DNA from: an uncultured Ruminiclostridium sp.
Lineage (GTDB): Bacteria > Bacillota > Clostridia > Oscillospirales > Ruminococcaceae
DNA length: 34,438 nucleotides
Assembly (NCBI GenBank): GCA_947629925.1
Contig: CANRFO010000024.1
Span: 1-34,438, forward strand
Direction of reading: 5' to 3'
Part shown: in pieces, positions 13,597-21,521 of the stretch
How positions within the stretch are numbered: the stretch's first letter is position 1
How the letters are laid out: each line of letters opens with the position of its first letter
Translations under genes and position numbers: made by a program
Notes under the pieces: model-generated
Database searches by the model: none
Told to the model about the DNA's origin: nothing
What the model saw: only the letters and a program-made list of their open reading frames with translations

Positions 13597-15593
13597 GCTG
13601 TTTTCCTCGCTTTCTTCTGCGGTTTTGCCGCTTCGATAAATTTTTTCTTATTTTTGTTGATTACTTCGCGCTTCCATTTTTTAACAAACCGCTCCACCTC
13701 TTCAGGCGGGTGGCAGTTATTTTTTCCCAGATTCATTGTCACCGCCGCACCATTGGTTAATGTCAGCGTGAAATACGGAGTGTCAGGATCTGCGGCCTTG
13801 CGGATCCCGTATATGTTGGTTTCCCCTCGTGCGCAACGGTCGATGTACGTTTTCACACAGTGATTGAGCACTGAGCTTTCTTTTAAAAACTCATCGGCGC
13901 TGCGCAGTGGCCTGATGATAAAATCTTCGTCCTCAAAATCCAGCATTTCAAGGATCTTTACACGCTTTTTAAGCGCCTTGTTCTGTGCGGTGTATTTCCT
14001 GTCGGCTTTGATTTTTACAAGTCTGTCGTGTTCCTTTTGCAGCTCACGGGGGAAAAGCACACTTTCCGTCTTTGGCAGGCGCAGGTCCTTGACCATACTG
14101 ATATAGTCCCAATATACGCCGAGCGTTTGATTGGCGTCGCCTTTTGGCGGTGTATGTTTAGCTATGTAGTTGACAAGTCGTTCAAGTGATGTAATTTTTA
14201 GCAGCGACGTCACGGCTCGAGGGCTATCCTCCAACGACAAGCTAAGCGCTTTTAAAAAGATCTGCATTGGCGGAGCTTTTCTCAATGTGTCCGCAATATC
14301 ACGGTAAAGGATATATCCTTCAGGTGATATGTCCATCTTGGCAAACTGTTTAAAAACAGCCTTGTCCACTCCGAGCGCCTTGGAGCATTCGGGCTCGCCT
14401 TTTTTAATGAGTTGCTCAAACTCCCCGTTACACCAATATATTCGGATTTTCGACAACTCACTTCCAAGCCTATACGCACCCTGTTTATATAGATTTTCTA
14501 TGCAAGGGTATTTTTGCACCAGCATTGTGATGTACTGGAATGTGCTTTTTGCACAAAGCGTAATTGCCGACATTTCTACATTTTTCAATACCGGGAGCTT
14601 GCAACGCCGCATAATGCCGTCAAGATTGTGGGGGTATATCAAATGTTCTTTTTCTGTGAATCCGTCGTTACACCACCGTGTATTTCCACGCTGTTTGAAT
14701 ACGCCGTAGTTATATGCCCAGTCGCCGAGCTTATCGGGCAGGTTGGAAAACGTACCAGCGTCCAGAAACAGCCGCCCGTATTCGCAATATGTGACTATTG
14801 TCTTTCCTTCTTGGGAATATGTGTCCTGATATACAGTAAAATTTCGCTCCACAAGCGCAGGACGCCCGTTTTCTGTTATTTCCTCCACATACGCTACGTC
14901 TATTTGATCTACCAGCTTGCTCTTGGTTTTGCCGTAGCTTTTGCAGGTGAGCAGCGACCCGCAGGAGGGGCAGTGAACTTGTTTTCCGTAGCGAGCCTCG
15001 GCAGTGGAAAAGACACTGCGGCAGTGGGAGCAATATCCTGTCTGCTCCTTGCCTTTTTTGTAGTCGTAGAAAAAATATCGTGCAAACGCCAGTGCCGTGT
15101 TTTCCACCCAGTTGTAAAATTCTTCGGGCGGATTTTCGGCTAACTCCGCCATTCTGGCGTCAATTGTGTCGGTAATCTTTTTGTGACGTTGAGCCAATCG
15201 CTCGTCAAGTCGCTTAAATTCCGCGTGCCGCAGGGTATTAAGCCCCTGGCGCTCCTCGTCGTGCAGATAGTCGCTTATAACATCGTCGGCACCGTCAACG
15301 GGTATTGTTATACCATAGTGGTCATAATATGCGATTGAGCATTTAAGCCGCTTGTTGTCTGATATACGCTGCATAGCCCAGTTTTCTCCGTCATAAAAAT
15401 GCCGCATATCAGTGACAAGGGTTTTAGTCTTATGGTCCCGCTGATACAATGTAACGGCAAGTATGCCGTCAATCACCTCGGCTTGGTATATGTAGCCGAG
15501 GTAAGAATTTTTTGCGATTTTTTTCGCCAACTCGATATATTCTTCCTTCAGCGGCGGAACGGGGTGCTTTATCAGCTTTGAATACGGTATCAT
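13593..15593 (-). CDS. PcfJ-like protein
   Basis: This 666-residue protein belongs to the PcfJ-like family, named from the conjugative plasmid pCF10 but frequent in Bacillota prophages. A zinc-ribbon lies near residues 190-215 (YCSHCRSVF...VHCPSCGSLLTC). The family signature near the C-terminus reads SSVLNHCVKTYIDRCARGET then NIYGIRKA, followed by TPYFTLTL. The last 35 residues are Lys-rich. The biochemical role is not known. It lies directly upstream of the DUF3102-like gene and 12 bases below a PcfK-like gene; PcfJ/PcfK-like genes usually travel together. Confidence 0.85.
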   Translation of the reverse strand: MIPYSKLIKHPVPPLKEEYIELAKKIAKNSYLGYIYQAEVIDGILAVTLYQRDHKTKTLVTDMRHFYDGENWAMQRISDNKRLKCSIAYYDHYGITIPVDGADDVISDYLHDEERQGLNTLRHAEFKRLDERLAQRHKKITDTIDARMAELAENPPEEFYNWVENTALAFARYFFYDYKKGKEQTGYCSHCRSVFSTAEARYGKQVHCPSCGSLLTCKSYGKTKSKLVDQIDVAYVEEITENGRPALVERNFTVYQDTYSQEGKTIVTYCEYGRLFLDAGTFSNLPDKLGDWAYNYGVFKQRGNTRWCNDGFTEKEHLIYPHNLDGIMRRCKLPVLKNVEMSAITLCAKSTFQYITMLVQKYPCIENLYKQGAYRLGSELSKIRIYWCNGEFEQLIKKGEPECSKALGVDKAVFKQFAKMDISPEGYILYRDIADTLRKAPPMQIFLKALSLSLEDSPRAVTSLLKITSLERLVNYIAKHTPPKGDANQTLGVYWDYISMVKDLRLPKTESVLFPRELQKEHDRLVKIKADRKYTAQNKALKKRVKILEMLDFEDEDFIIRPLRSADEFLKESSVLNHCVKTYIDRCARGETNIYGIRKAADPDTPYFTLTLTNGAAVTMNLGKNNCHPPEEVERFVKKWKREVINKNKKKFIEAAKPQKKARKTA

Positions 15594-15605
15594 CTTCCCG
15601 CCCCC

Positions 15606-15941
15606 TTAATCAAAGAGGCTGTCAAGGTCGATGTTCAAAGCGCCGTTCTTTGCCGCTTCGGTGGGCTTTTCTTCCTGACTGGGAACAGGGACGGTGCCTT
15701 TGATACCAAAGTATTCCCGCACCCACTTGAAGTGCTGTTCTTCGCTTATGCGGGCGATACCGCCGCCTTTCGTTTTGACCTGATATTTCTTCCCTTTGTC
15801 GTAGCACGATTTCAGGCAGCCGCCAAGGGTGAGCTTGTCCTTTTCGATTTTCTCCTCCACCTCAGGAGTAAGGAGAGGCTTGATGTATTCGGCGATCTCC
15901 TTTTCCATTTCATTGGCGGGATTGTCAAGTATCTTCGTCAT
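15606..15941 (-). CDS. PcfK-like protein
   Basis: This 111-residue acidic protein begins ANEMEKEIAEYIKPLLTPEV after a short lead. It contains the family-like stretch LTLGGCLKSCYDKGKKYQVK and the aromatic HFKWVREYFGI helix, then a flexible tail ending NIDLDSLFD. PcfK-like proteins accompany PcfJ-like proteins, as here. The DLDSLFD tail resembles short acidic tails that bind partner proteins, but that is inference. The start overlaps the next gene upstream by four bases. Confidence 0.82.
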   Translation of the reverse strand: MTKILDNPANEMEKEIAEYIKPLLTPEVEEKIEKDKLTLGGCLKSCYDKGKKYQVKTKGGGIARISEEQHFKWVREYFGIKGTVPVPSQEEKPTEAAKNGALNIDLDSLFD

Positions 15942-16504
15942 TGCTGTGCCTCCCCGTTTACTGATATGCTGTATTTTTCACCATTTGGACCTTCAAACTC
16001 CAGGTTCGCATATTTATATTTATCGCTTGCGACAACATATATTATTTTCGCCTGTGGCAGTATGCGAGCGGCGCTCTCTGTAATACGCGCCAGAATTTGC
16101 GTGTAACAAACGGTGTTGACATTTTCGGTCGCTTGTGGTATACTTTCATTGTTGATATTTTCTTGAGCGTGTTCGGCGTCCTGCTGAGCAGGCTCTTTTT
16201 CTTTTTCGGCGGAAGCGAGTATGCTTCTGATGGTTGATTTCAGTATCTCTGTAAGCTGCTGTATCTCGCTTTTGCTTTTTCCTTCCTTGTACAGCTGTTT
16301 TACCGTTTCCTTTTCTTCAGCTGTGCGCTTTTTGTAATTCCTCACAGGTTTTTCCTCCTTCATTGCTTTATACTTTATCAATATTTTCTTGATTTCCTCT
16401 TCGGAAACTTTGTTGATAACGGCCAGCGTCCTTACCGCCTCGGCGGGAAATTTTTTGCGGTAATACCGCCAGTAGTAGACGATGTCCTTATCTGTCATTG
16501 TCAT
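15938..16504 (-). CDS. Hypothetical early phage protein with two HTH-like segments
   Basis: This 188-residue protein has an N-terminal helical segment (YYRKKFPAEAVRTLAVINKV then SEEEIKKILIKY) and a second, homeodomain-like segment (EEKETVKQLYKEGKSKSEIQ then QLTEILKSTIRSIL). A Glu/Gln-rich linker leads to a C-terminal domain with an AKIIYVVASDKYKYANLEFE strand pair. The repeated HTH-like character suggests DNA binding. No named family is recognised. It overlaps both neighbours by four bases. Confidence 0.6.
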   Translation of the reverse strand: MTMTDKDIVYYWRYYRKKFPAEAVRTLAVINKVSEEEIKKILIKYKAMKEEKPVRNYKKRTAEEKETVKQLYKEGKSKSEIQQLTEILKSTIRSILASAEKEKEPAQQDAEHAQENINNESIPQATENVNTVCYTQILARITESAARILPQAKIIYVVASDKYKYANLEFEGPNGEKYSISVNGEAQQ

Positions 16505-16719
16505 TTCCGCTTGCCCCTTTTTCGTTCCTTTTTGCCTTCCTTTGCCTCGTCAACCGCAAAAATTATTGTCGCAGCCAAGACAAAAGCTGAGATTGCATAC
16601 AGCAGGATAAGCTGTAAGGGCTTTCCGGGGTGGGTGCTCGTGTGACCAGCCCACAGAAAAAACGCTATTGCCGCCAAGGCTCCCAAGAGCATAAGGGCGG
16701 ATTTTATGTAGTGTTTCAC
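16501..16719 (-). CDS. Small membrane protein, two helices
   Basis: This 72-residue protein starts with GTG at 16719, overlapping the excisionase-like stop as GTGA. Hydrophobic helices lie at about residues 5-25 (YIKSALMLLGALAAIAFFLW) and 36-57 (LQLILLYAISAFVLAATIIF). The tail is strongly basic (KEGKKERKRGKRK), which predicts a cytoplasmic C-terminus. Small membrane proteins of this kind are common in early phage regions. The function is unknown. Confidence 0.65.
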   Translation of the reverse strand: MKHYIKSALMLLGALAAIAFFLWAGHTSTHPGKPLQLILLYAISAFVLAATIIFAVDEAKEGKKERKRGKRK

Positions 16720-16925
16720 GCTGTTTTTACCTCCTCTCTGAGAAATTTGAGCAGGGCGGTTTTAGTTATCCGCCACTCTCGCCCTGTTTTTGTGGCCGAG
16801 ATGTCACCTCGCTTAATCATCTTTGATGCCGTATCTGGCGTGACTTTGAGTAGATCACACAAGTAGGGCAAGTCAAAAACAATGGGGACATCTGCCCAAC
16901 TGGTGACGTTTTTAGGCTTGTACAA
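16716..16925 (-). CDS. Excisionase-like helix-turn-helix protein
   Basis: This 69-residue protein starts with TTG at 16925, preceded by AGGAGGTG at seven bases. The core VPIVFDLPYLCDLLKVTPDT then ASKMIKRGDISATKTGREWR is a MerR/Xis-type winged helix of the helix-turn-helix type 17 kind. Such proteins act as excisionases or as small regulators. It is the second gene of the early operon, next to the Cro-like gene. Excision would also need an intact integrase, which is not present here. Confidence 0.78.
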   Translation of the reverse strand: MYKPKNVTSWADVPIVFDLPYLCDLLKVTPDTASKMIKRGDISATKTGREWRITKTALLKFLREEVKTA

Positions 16926-16959
16926 TTGTTTCCACCTCCTTTATTGCGAGTTTGCCGCT

Positions 16960-17157
16960 TCAGCTAATATCAATTGGATCAAGCAATTCGTCAGTCGTAC
17001 AGCCGAGAATTGCCGCCATTTTCTTTAGCTTGACAAGATCGGGGCTTCTGTCGCCTGTTTCATACATCGTTATTGCAGATTTCGTCACATTAAGCGCCTG
17101 AGCAAGTTGCTTCTGTGTCATATTGCGGGCTTTTCGATATTTCACAAGTGCTATCAA
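16960..17157 (-). CDS. Cro-like XRE-family repressor
   Basis: The product is a 65-residue single-domain HTH protein: KYRKARNMTQKQLAQALNVT, then KSAITMYETGDRSPDLVKLK and a final helix LGCTTDELLDPID. I prefer the TTG at 17157 because GGAGG then lies eight bases upstream. The GTG at 17166 directly abuts the GGAGG and is too close. This is the first gene of the early transcript, opposite the CI repressor, so it is expected to bind the shared operators and shut off lysogeny. Confidence 0.85.
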   Translation of the reverse strand: MIALVKYRKARNMTQKQLAQALNVTKSAITMYETGDRSPDLVKLKKMAAILGCTTDELLDPIDIS

Positions 17158-17188
17158 ATTATTCACCTCCCTGCTTATTTCTCACGTT

Positions 17189-17225
17189 ATGTTAACATTA
17201 TAAATCACATATTGTGATTTGTCAA
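17189..17225 (-). promoter_or_regulatory. Early (cro-side) promoter with palindromic operators
   Basis: On the minus strand TTGACA (17225-17220) and TATAAT (17202-17197) are 17 bases apart, a perfect promoter. The spacer holds the palindrome AAATCACA-TAT-TGTGATTT (17202-17220). A second palindrome, ATGTTAACAT (17189-17198), overlaps the -10 box. Repressor or Cro bound at either would block RNA polymerase. Confidence 0.88.
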
Positions 17226-17243
17226 TCCATAAAATAACAATTC

Positions 17244-17303
17244 GTTACTTTTAAACAAAATGTTAACTTGTTTGTTGACATAGGTAACGTTTTGTGATAT
17301 TAT
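17244..17303 (+). promoter_or_regulatory. Lysogeny (CI-side) promoter with operator half-sites
   Basis: TTGACA (17275-17280) and TATTAT (17298-17303) are 17 bases apart. Nearby GTTAC/GTTAAC-type half-sites occur at 17244-17249, 17262-17267 and 17283-17288, the last lying inside the promoter spacer. They resemble the GTTAAC palindrome on the cro side, so one regulator may bind both. Confidence 0.8.
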
Positions 17304-17326
17304 AATAACAACAAGGAGGCATGTAT

Positions 17327-18055
17327 ATGTTTGCTGATAAATTAAAGAAATTGCGGAAACAAAACAAATTGACTCAAGAGCAATTTGCTGACAAAATGAA
17401 CATATCTAAGGGCGCAGTAGGGATGTGGGAAACTGGAAAGCGAACGCCCGATAAAGATATGCTTATTAAAATTTCAGAATTTTTCCATGTGCCGGTTGAC
17501 GAACTCATCAAGCCTTCAAGCGGATATTATTACTATTACTACTATGACGACAGTGAACTCCGTCCAACGGAAGAAGAACTGAGTTATATAAAAAAATACC
17601 GTGCCCTTGATGAACACGGTAAAAAGGTAATAGATTATATGCTTGATGCAGAATACGCCCGCTGCTCCGCCGAAGTCGAGGAAGAATGCCCAACAATAAC
17701 GATCCGCCACAGCACTTACAAGGTATCGGCAGGGCGAGGCTTTGACCTTGAGGATCGGGACAGCTGGGAAGAAATCGACATACCTGACACGCCTGAAGCG
17801 AGAAAAGCTGATTTCGCAATTACCATTATTGGGAACAGTATGGAACCGATATATTCTGACGGTCAGATCGTGCTGGTACACGAACAGCCCGCAGTTGACA
17901 TAGGCGAAACGGGTATATATATCATCAACGGCGGCGGTTTTATCAAGCGAAATGGCGGCGATAGGCTTATCTCAATCAATCCCGATTATGATGATATATA
18001 CTTCTCCGAGGGGGATACTGTGTATTGTGCAGGCAAGGTGATAGGCACCGTATGA
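17327..18055 (+). CDS. CI-type repressor with S24 self-cleavage domain
   Basis: I use the ATG at 17327, seven bases after AAGGAGG; an ATG at 17321 is too close to it. The 242-residue product has an XRE HTH at residues 5-58 (TQEQFADKMNISKGAVGMWE). A linker carries seven consecutive tyrosines (67-73). The LexA/CI-type S24 domain has the probable cleavage site Ala135-Gly136, Ser171 in GNSMEP and Lys207 in FIKRNGG. It should hold the prophage silent and be inactivated by RecA during DNA damage. The stop overlaps the start of the potassium-channel gene. Confidence 0.93.
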   Translation: MFADKLKKLRKQNKLTQEQFADKMNISKGAVGMWETGKRTPDKDMLIKISEFFHVPVDELIKPSSGYYYYYYYDDSELRPTEEELSYIKKYRALDEHGKKVIDYMLDAEYARCSAEVEEECPTITIRHSTYKVSAGRGFDLEDRDSWEEIDIPDTPEARKADFAITIIGNSMEPIYSDGQIVLVHEQPAVDIGETGIYIINGGGFIKRNGGDRLISINPDYDDIYFSEGDTVYCAGKVIGTV

Positions 18056-18774
18056 GAGAAAAATTATACAGGGTGATTGCCGCTTCGGAAGGCAGCAAGT
18101 TCAGCACAGCCTATGACATTTTTATGATAATTGTCATAGTAATAAGTATTCTTCCTCTCGCATTCAAGGAAACGAATTCGTTCTTTGAGGTAGCAGATAA
18201 GGTTTGCGCTGTTATTTTTATTATTGATTATATCCTTCGGTGGTTTACAGCCGACTATAAATTCGGCAAGCACAATGCAATTTCCTTTATCCGTTATCCC
18301 GTGTCTCCTATGGCGATAATTGACCTTGTTTCCGTTCTGCCGTCGCTCACAGTATTAAATCAGGGCTTTAAACTGCTCCGACTGCTCAGAATGTTTCGGG
18401 CGCTGCGTGTATTCCGTGCGTTTAAGCTGCTGCGATATTCCAAAAATGCGACCATCATATTCAACGTTTTTAAAAAACAAAAAGTTGCCTTGAGTTATGT
18501 CTTGATACTTGCCGTCGGGTACATAGTCATATCCGCCCTGATAGTTTTTAACGTTGAGCCTGAGTCCTTCGGCAGCTTTTTCGACGCTATTTATTGGGCG
18601 ACGGTTTCACTCACCACTATGGGCTACGGTGACATATATCCGGTGACCACTGTCGGCAGAGTTGTTACGATGGTATCGTCGCTTTTCGGGATCGCTATAA
18701 TTGCGCTCCCAGCCGGCATTATCACCGCAGGATATATGGACGAGATACATAATATTTCGGACAAAAAAGAATAG
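18052..18774 (+). CDS. Voltage-gated potassium channel subunit
   Basis: This 240-residue six-helix channel starts with an ATG that overlaps the repressor stop (ATGA). S1 is at about 20-37, and S2 at about 49-66 with Asp59. S4 has charges at exact three-residue spacing: R110, R113, R116, R119, R122, K125, R128. S5 is at 146-166. The pore helix leads to the selectivity filter TTMGYGD (188-194), and S6 is at 203-226. TMGYGD is a K+ filter. No cytoplasmic RCK domain follows. Four subunits would form a pore in the cell membrane. Its coupling to the repressor means it should be made in the lysogen, in the place where lambda keeps rexAB. Confidence 0.93.
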   Translation: MREKLYRVIAASEGSKFSTAYDIFMIIVIVISILPLAFKETNSFFEVADKVCAVIFIIDYILRWFTADYKFGKHNAISFIRYPVSPMAIIDLVSVLPSLTVLNQGFKLLRLLRMFRALRVFRAFKLLRYSKNATIIFNVFKKQKVALSYVLILAVGYIVISALIVFNVEPESFGSFFDAIYWATVSLTTMGYGDIYPVTTVGRVVTMVSSLFGIAIIALPAGIITAGYMDEIHNISDKKE

Positions 18775-18785
18775 GATATTATTTT

Positions 18786-19859
18786 ATGTACTTAAAAAAT
18801 AAAAAACGCCCAGACGGGCGCTTAAAAGCAACTGTATACATAGGTATAAAAAACGGCAGAAAACAGTATAAGTACGTCTACTCCGCCACAGCCAAGGAGC
18901 TTGACCGTAAGGTACAAGATCTGAAGCTGAAGCTTGGAAAGGGAATTGACCTTACCGCTCAAAGGGACACGTTTGGTTTCTGGGCGGAGCAGTGGCTTGA
19001 TATCAAAAAACTTGAGGTTTCTCATAAGAAATATCTTACCTATCGAACACGAAAGGAAAGCCTTTCCGCATTGTTTAATTTTCCTATTGCAAAGCTCACT
19101 ACCGGTGATTTTCAAACTGTTTTGCTGAGCATAATACAGGAAAATCACTATAAATCATATACTGCCAATGAGCTAAAACGTATCTGTGTACAGATAATGC
19201 GTATGGCAATCGAAAACAGAGTGTTGGATTATAACTGCGCTGAGGCTGTACGGCTGCCGAAACGGTTCGGAGATGACACCGAGGCAAGGCGGGCACTGAC
19301 GTCAGAGGAGCAAACATGGATCCGAGAAACACCACATCGTGCACAGACTGCTGCTATGATAATGATGTACGCAGGCTTAAGGCGCGGAGAGCTTATACCT
19401 CTGACGTGGGAGGATATCGACCTTGAAAATAAAACTATCAGCATAACGAAATCGGTAGAACTGGTCGGTGGGACCGTCAATCTGAAAAGCGGCGGAAAAA
19501 CCTATGCTGCCACTCGTACTATTTATATACCTCAAATATTAGTTGATTATCTTGCCGCCGTTCCGCATCAGCGCTTTAGCTTAGTGTGCCCTTCCGCAAA
19601 AGGAACGATTATGACAGATACTGCATGGACAAGTATGTGGAGCAGCTATCTCAAGGACCTTAATTTAAAATACGGCGACTGGAGCTCCTGCGTGGAAACG
19701 AAAGGCATACGTCCAAGCAAATATTCACCCTGCAAAAAGCCGCTGCTTATACCGCGCTTTACCGCTCACTGGCTCAGGCACCCCTATGTCAAGCCCAAGA
19801 CAAAAAATATTTTGAAAATTTCTGAAATTTTTCATATCAAGGATCACATAGCGGTTTAA
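18786..19859 (+). pseudogene. Tyrosine integrase, C-terminally truncated
   Basis: This 357-codon frame has an arm-binding N-terminus (KNKKRPDGRLKATVYIGIKN), a SAM-like core-binding domain and the catalytic start with Arg in MYAGLRRGELIPLTWEDIDL. It reads correctly to HWLRH (328-332), then changes to 25 residues unlike any integrase (PYVKPKTKNILKISEIFHIK...). The second conserved His/Trp and the catalytic Tyr are missing, so it should not recombine DNA. It starts 11 bases after the channel gene, in the lysogeny operon. The breakpoint is near 19783, beside a decayed serine recombinase. Confidence 0.85.
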
Positions 19860-20880
19860 AAGAAAGTCCGTGGCAGGTATTCGATCTCTATCCTGTGGTC
19901 AGGTAAGATGTAAATGCGCTTTATAAGCAAATTCACATGTGATCAAGTAAGCATATCCGCAGAGTTAAGTTCGGCAGCTTGAATTTGCGTATCCTGCTCT
20001 TAGCCTGTTTAAACAGCTCGCGGCTGACTATCGGTTTGTGGTGATCGGGAATTTTTATCCATTTGCTTTCGTCATTTCTGCGAATATGTGTGCTGCCTAT
20101 CTCAACAACAGAGCTTTTCCCAATAACATACATTCCTGTATATCTTTCGTCGTCTAATATTCGCAGAACGGTTGAAGAACTCCATACGCCGTTGGTGCGG
20201 GAAATATCGTAGTAGTTTTTGCCTTTGCCTGCCTTGTGTTCAGCGGGAGTAGGTATTCCGAGTTCGTACAGCTTTCTTGTTATCCCGCCTGCTGTAATGC
20301 CGTTTGCTGCCCATTCAAATATTTTTCGTACATTATCGGCAGTTTCCTCATCAGGCGTCATTTTCCCGTCCTCGCCTTTTTTGTAACCGTAAGGACAAAT
20401 CACGCTCTGATATTCGCCTCGTTTCATTCGGGCGAGCTTAGCGGTCTTGGATTTTATCGACATATCTCTGCTGTAACACTCGTTGATCAGGTGCTTAAAA
20501 GCGACGTCAATCCCGCCTGTATCGCCTTTATGCTCCAAGCTGTCAAAGTTGTCGCTCACGGCGATAAACCGAACGTGATACAGCGGAAATACCTTTTGTA
20601 TAAAATATAAGGTCTCAAGCGAGTTCCTGCCAAGACGGGAGAAGTCTTTTACGAGAATAGTGCTGACCTGCCCCGCTTTCACGAACTCTAAAAGCTTTTG
20701 AACGGCAGGGCGTTCAAAATTTACTCCCGAATATCCGTTGTCAATGAACTCCTTTATTTCGGAGCCTGAGTATTCGGGAAGCGACTCAGCCTTTTCACGA
20801 AGAAGAATTTGCTGATTTTCAATGCTCATACTGTCATACTTTTCATCATCAAGGGAAAGTCTTATATATAGAGCTATCAT
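19856..20880 (-). pseudogene. Large serine recombinase, internally deleted
   Basis: The start is the ATG at 20880 (MIALYIRLSLDDEK) after GGAGGG. The catalytic Ser9, the VKDFSRLGRNSLET motif and the recombinase domain (VICPYGYKKGEDGKMTPDEE, then SSSTVLRILDDERYTGMYV) are intact. After KFKLPNLTLR the frame leaves the family sequence and stops at 19933. A separate frame at 19942-19856 still encodes a family-like end, IYILPDHRIEIEYLPRTFF. So the zinc-ribbon and coiled-coil part, which I estimate at about 150 residues, has been deleted with a frame change. The enzyme should be inactive. It lies tail-to-tail with the broken integrase. Confidence 0.85.
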
Positions 20881-21031
20881 TACAAATCCCTCCTTCCGTT
20901 GTAGTTTTCCGAAATGGCTAAAAGTCCAGAACAGCCTGATATCAACATTGCAAATTTCAGCCACTTTTTCTATACCTGTTATGTCACATCTATTGTAACA
21001 TAACAGAGCTAAAAAAATTTTTTTCAACCCC

Positions 21032-21083
21032 TTGACAAACCGTAACGCTCCTGCTATAATTGTATATATTGAGGCTATACAAT
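21032..21083 (+). promoter_or_regulatory. GntR-ABC operon promoter and operator
   Basis: TTGACA (21032-21037) and TATAAT (21055-21060) with a 17-base spacer form a perfect promoter. ATTGTATA (21059-21066) and TATACAAT (21076-21083) make an 8-bp inverted repeat overlapping the -10 box and start region. It is a natural autoregulatory operator for the GntR-type protein encoded first in the operon. Confidence 0.85.
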
Positions 21084-21145
21084 TTGACTTTCTCAGTAGT
21101 TGCAAATGCTTTGAGAGCCATATATCTTCAAGGAGTGTACACGGA

Positions 21146-21520
21146 ATGAATATCAACATCAGCAATGCAAACGGCGAACCGATCTATTTGCAGATCGCAA
21201 GCCAGATCAAGACGATGATACTGGAGGGAAAGCTGAAAGAGGGCGAAATGCTGCCCTCTATGCGTGTGCTTGCCACAGAGCTTCGTATCAGCTTTATGAC
21301 CACAAAACGTGCCTATGAGGAGCTTGAACGTGACGGCTTTATCGAAAGCTATACAGGCAAAGGTTCATTCGTCAAGGCGCAGAATTTAGAGATCTATCGT
21401 GAAGAACAGCTAAAGCATATCGAGTCTCTGCTTATGGAGGCAGGCGACGCGGCACGCAAGGCGGGGGTTACGATGGAGGAACTTCACGAACTTCTCGACC
21501 TTGTAAACGGAGGGGACTGA
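21146..21520 (+). CDS. GntR-family regulator (YtrA type)
   Basis: I start at the ATG at 21146 (MNINISNANGEPIYLQIASQ), after AAGGAG; an upstream open frame covers the promoter and is not coding. The 124-residue product has a GntR winged helix (LKEGEMLPSMRVLATELRIS, RDGFIESYTGKGSFV) and only a short helical C-terminal tail, as in YtrA-type regulators of ABC transporters. It lies one base before the ABC ATPase gene and probably represses its own operon until an inducer, often a cell-wall-active compound, appears. Confidence 0.9.
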   Translation: MNINISNANGEPIYLQIASQIKTMILEGKLKEGEMLPSMRVLATELRISFMTTKRAYEELERDGFIESYTGKGSFVKAQNLEIYREEQLKHIESLLMEAGDAARKAGVTMEELHELLDLVNGGD

Positions 21521-21521
21521 C

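Noticed and set aside
18025-18774. Upstream start for the K+ channel at 18025
   Set aside because: It overlaps the repressor by 31 bases; the ATG at 18052 with the ATGA overlap is the normal coupled start and gives the expected S1 leader.
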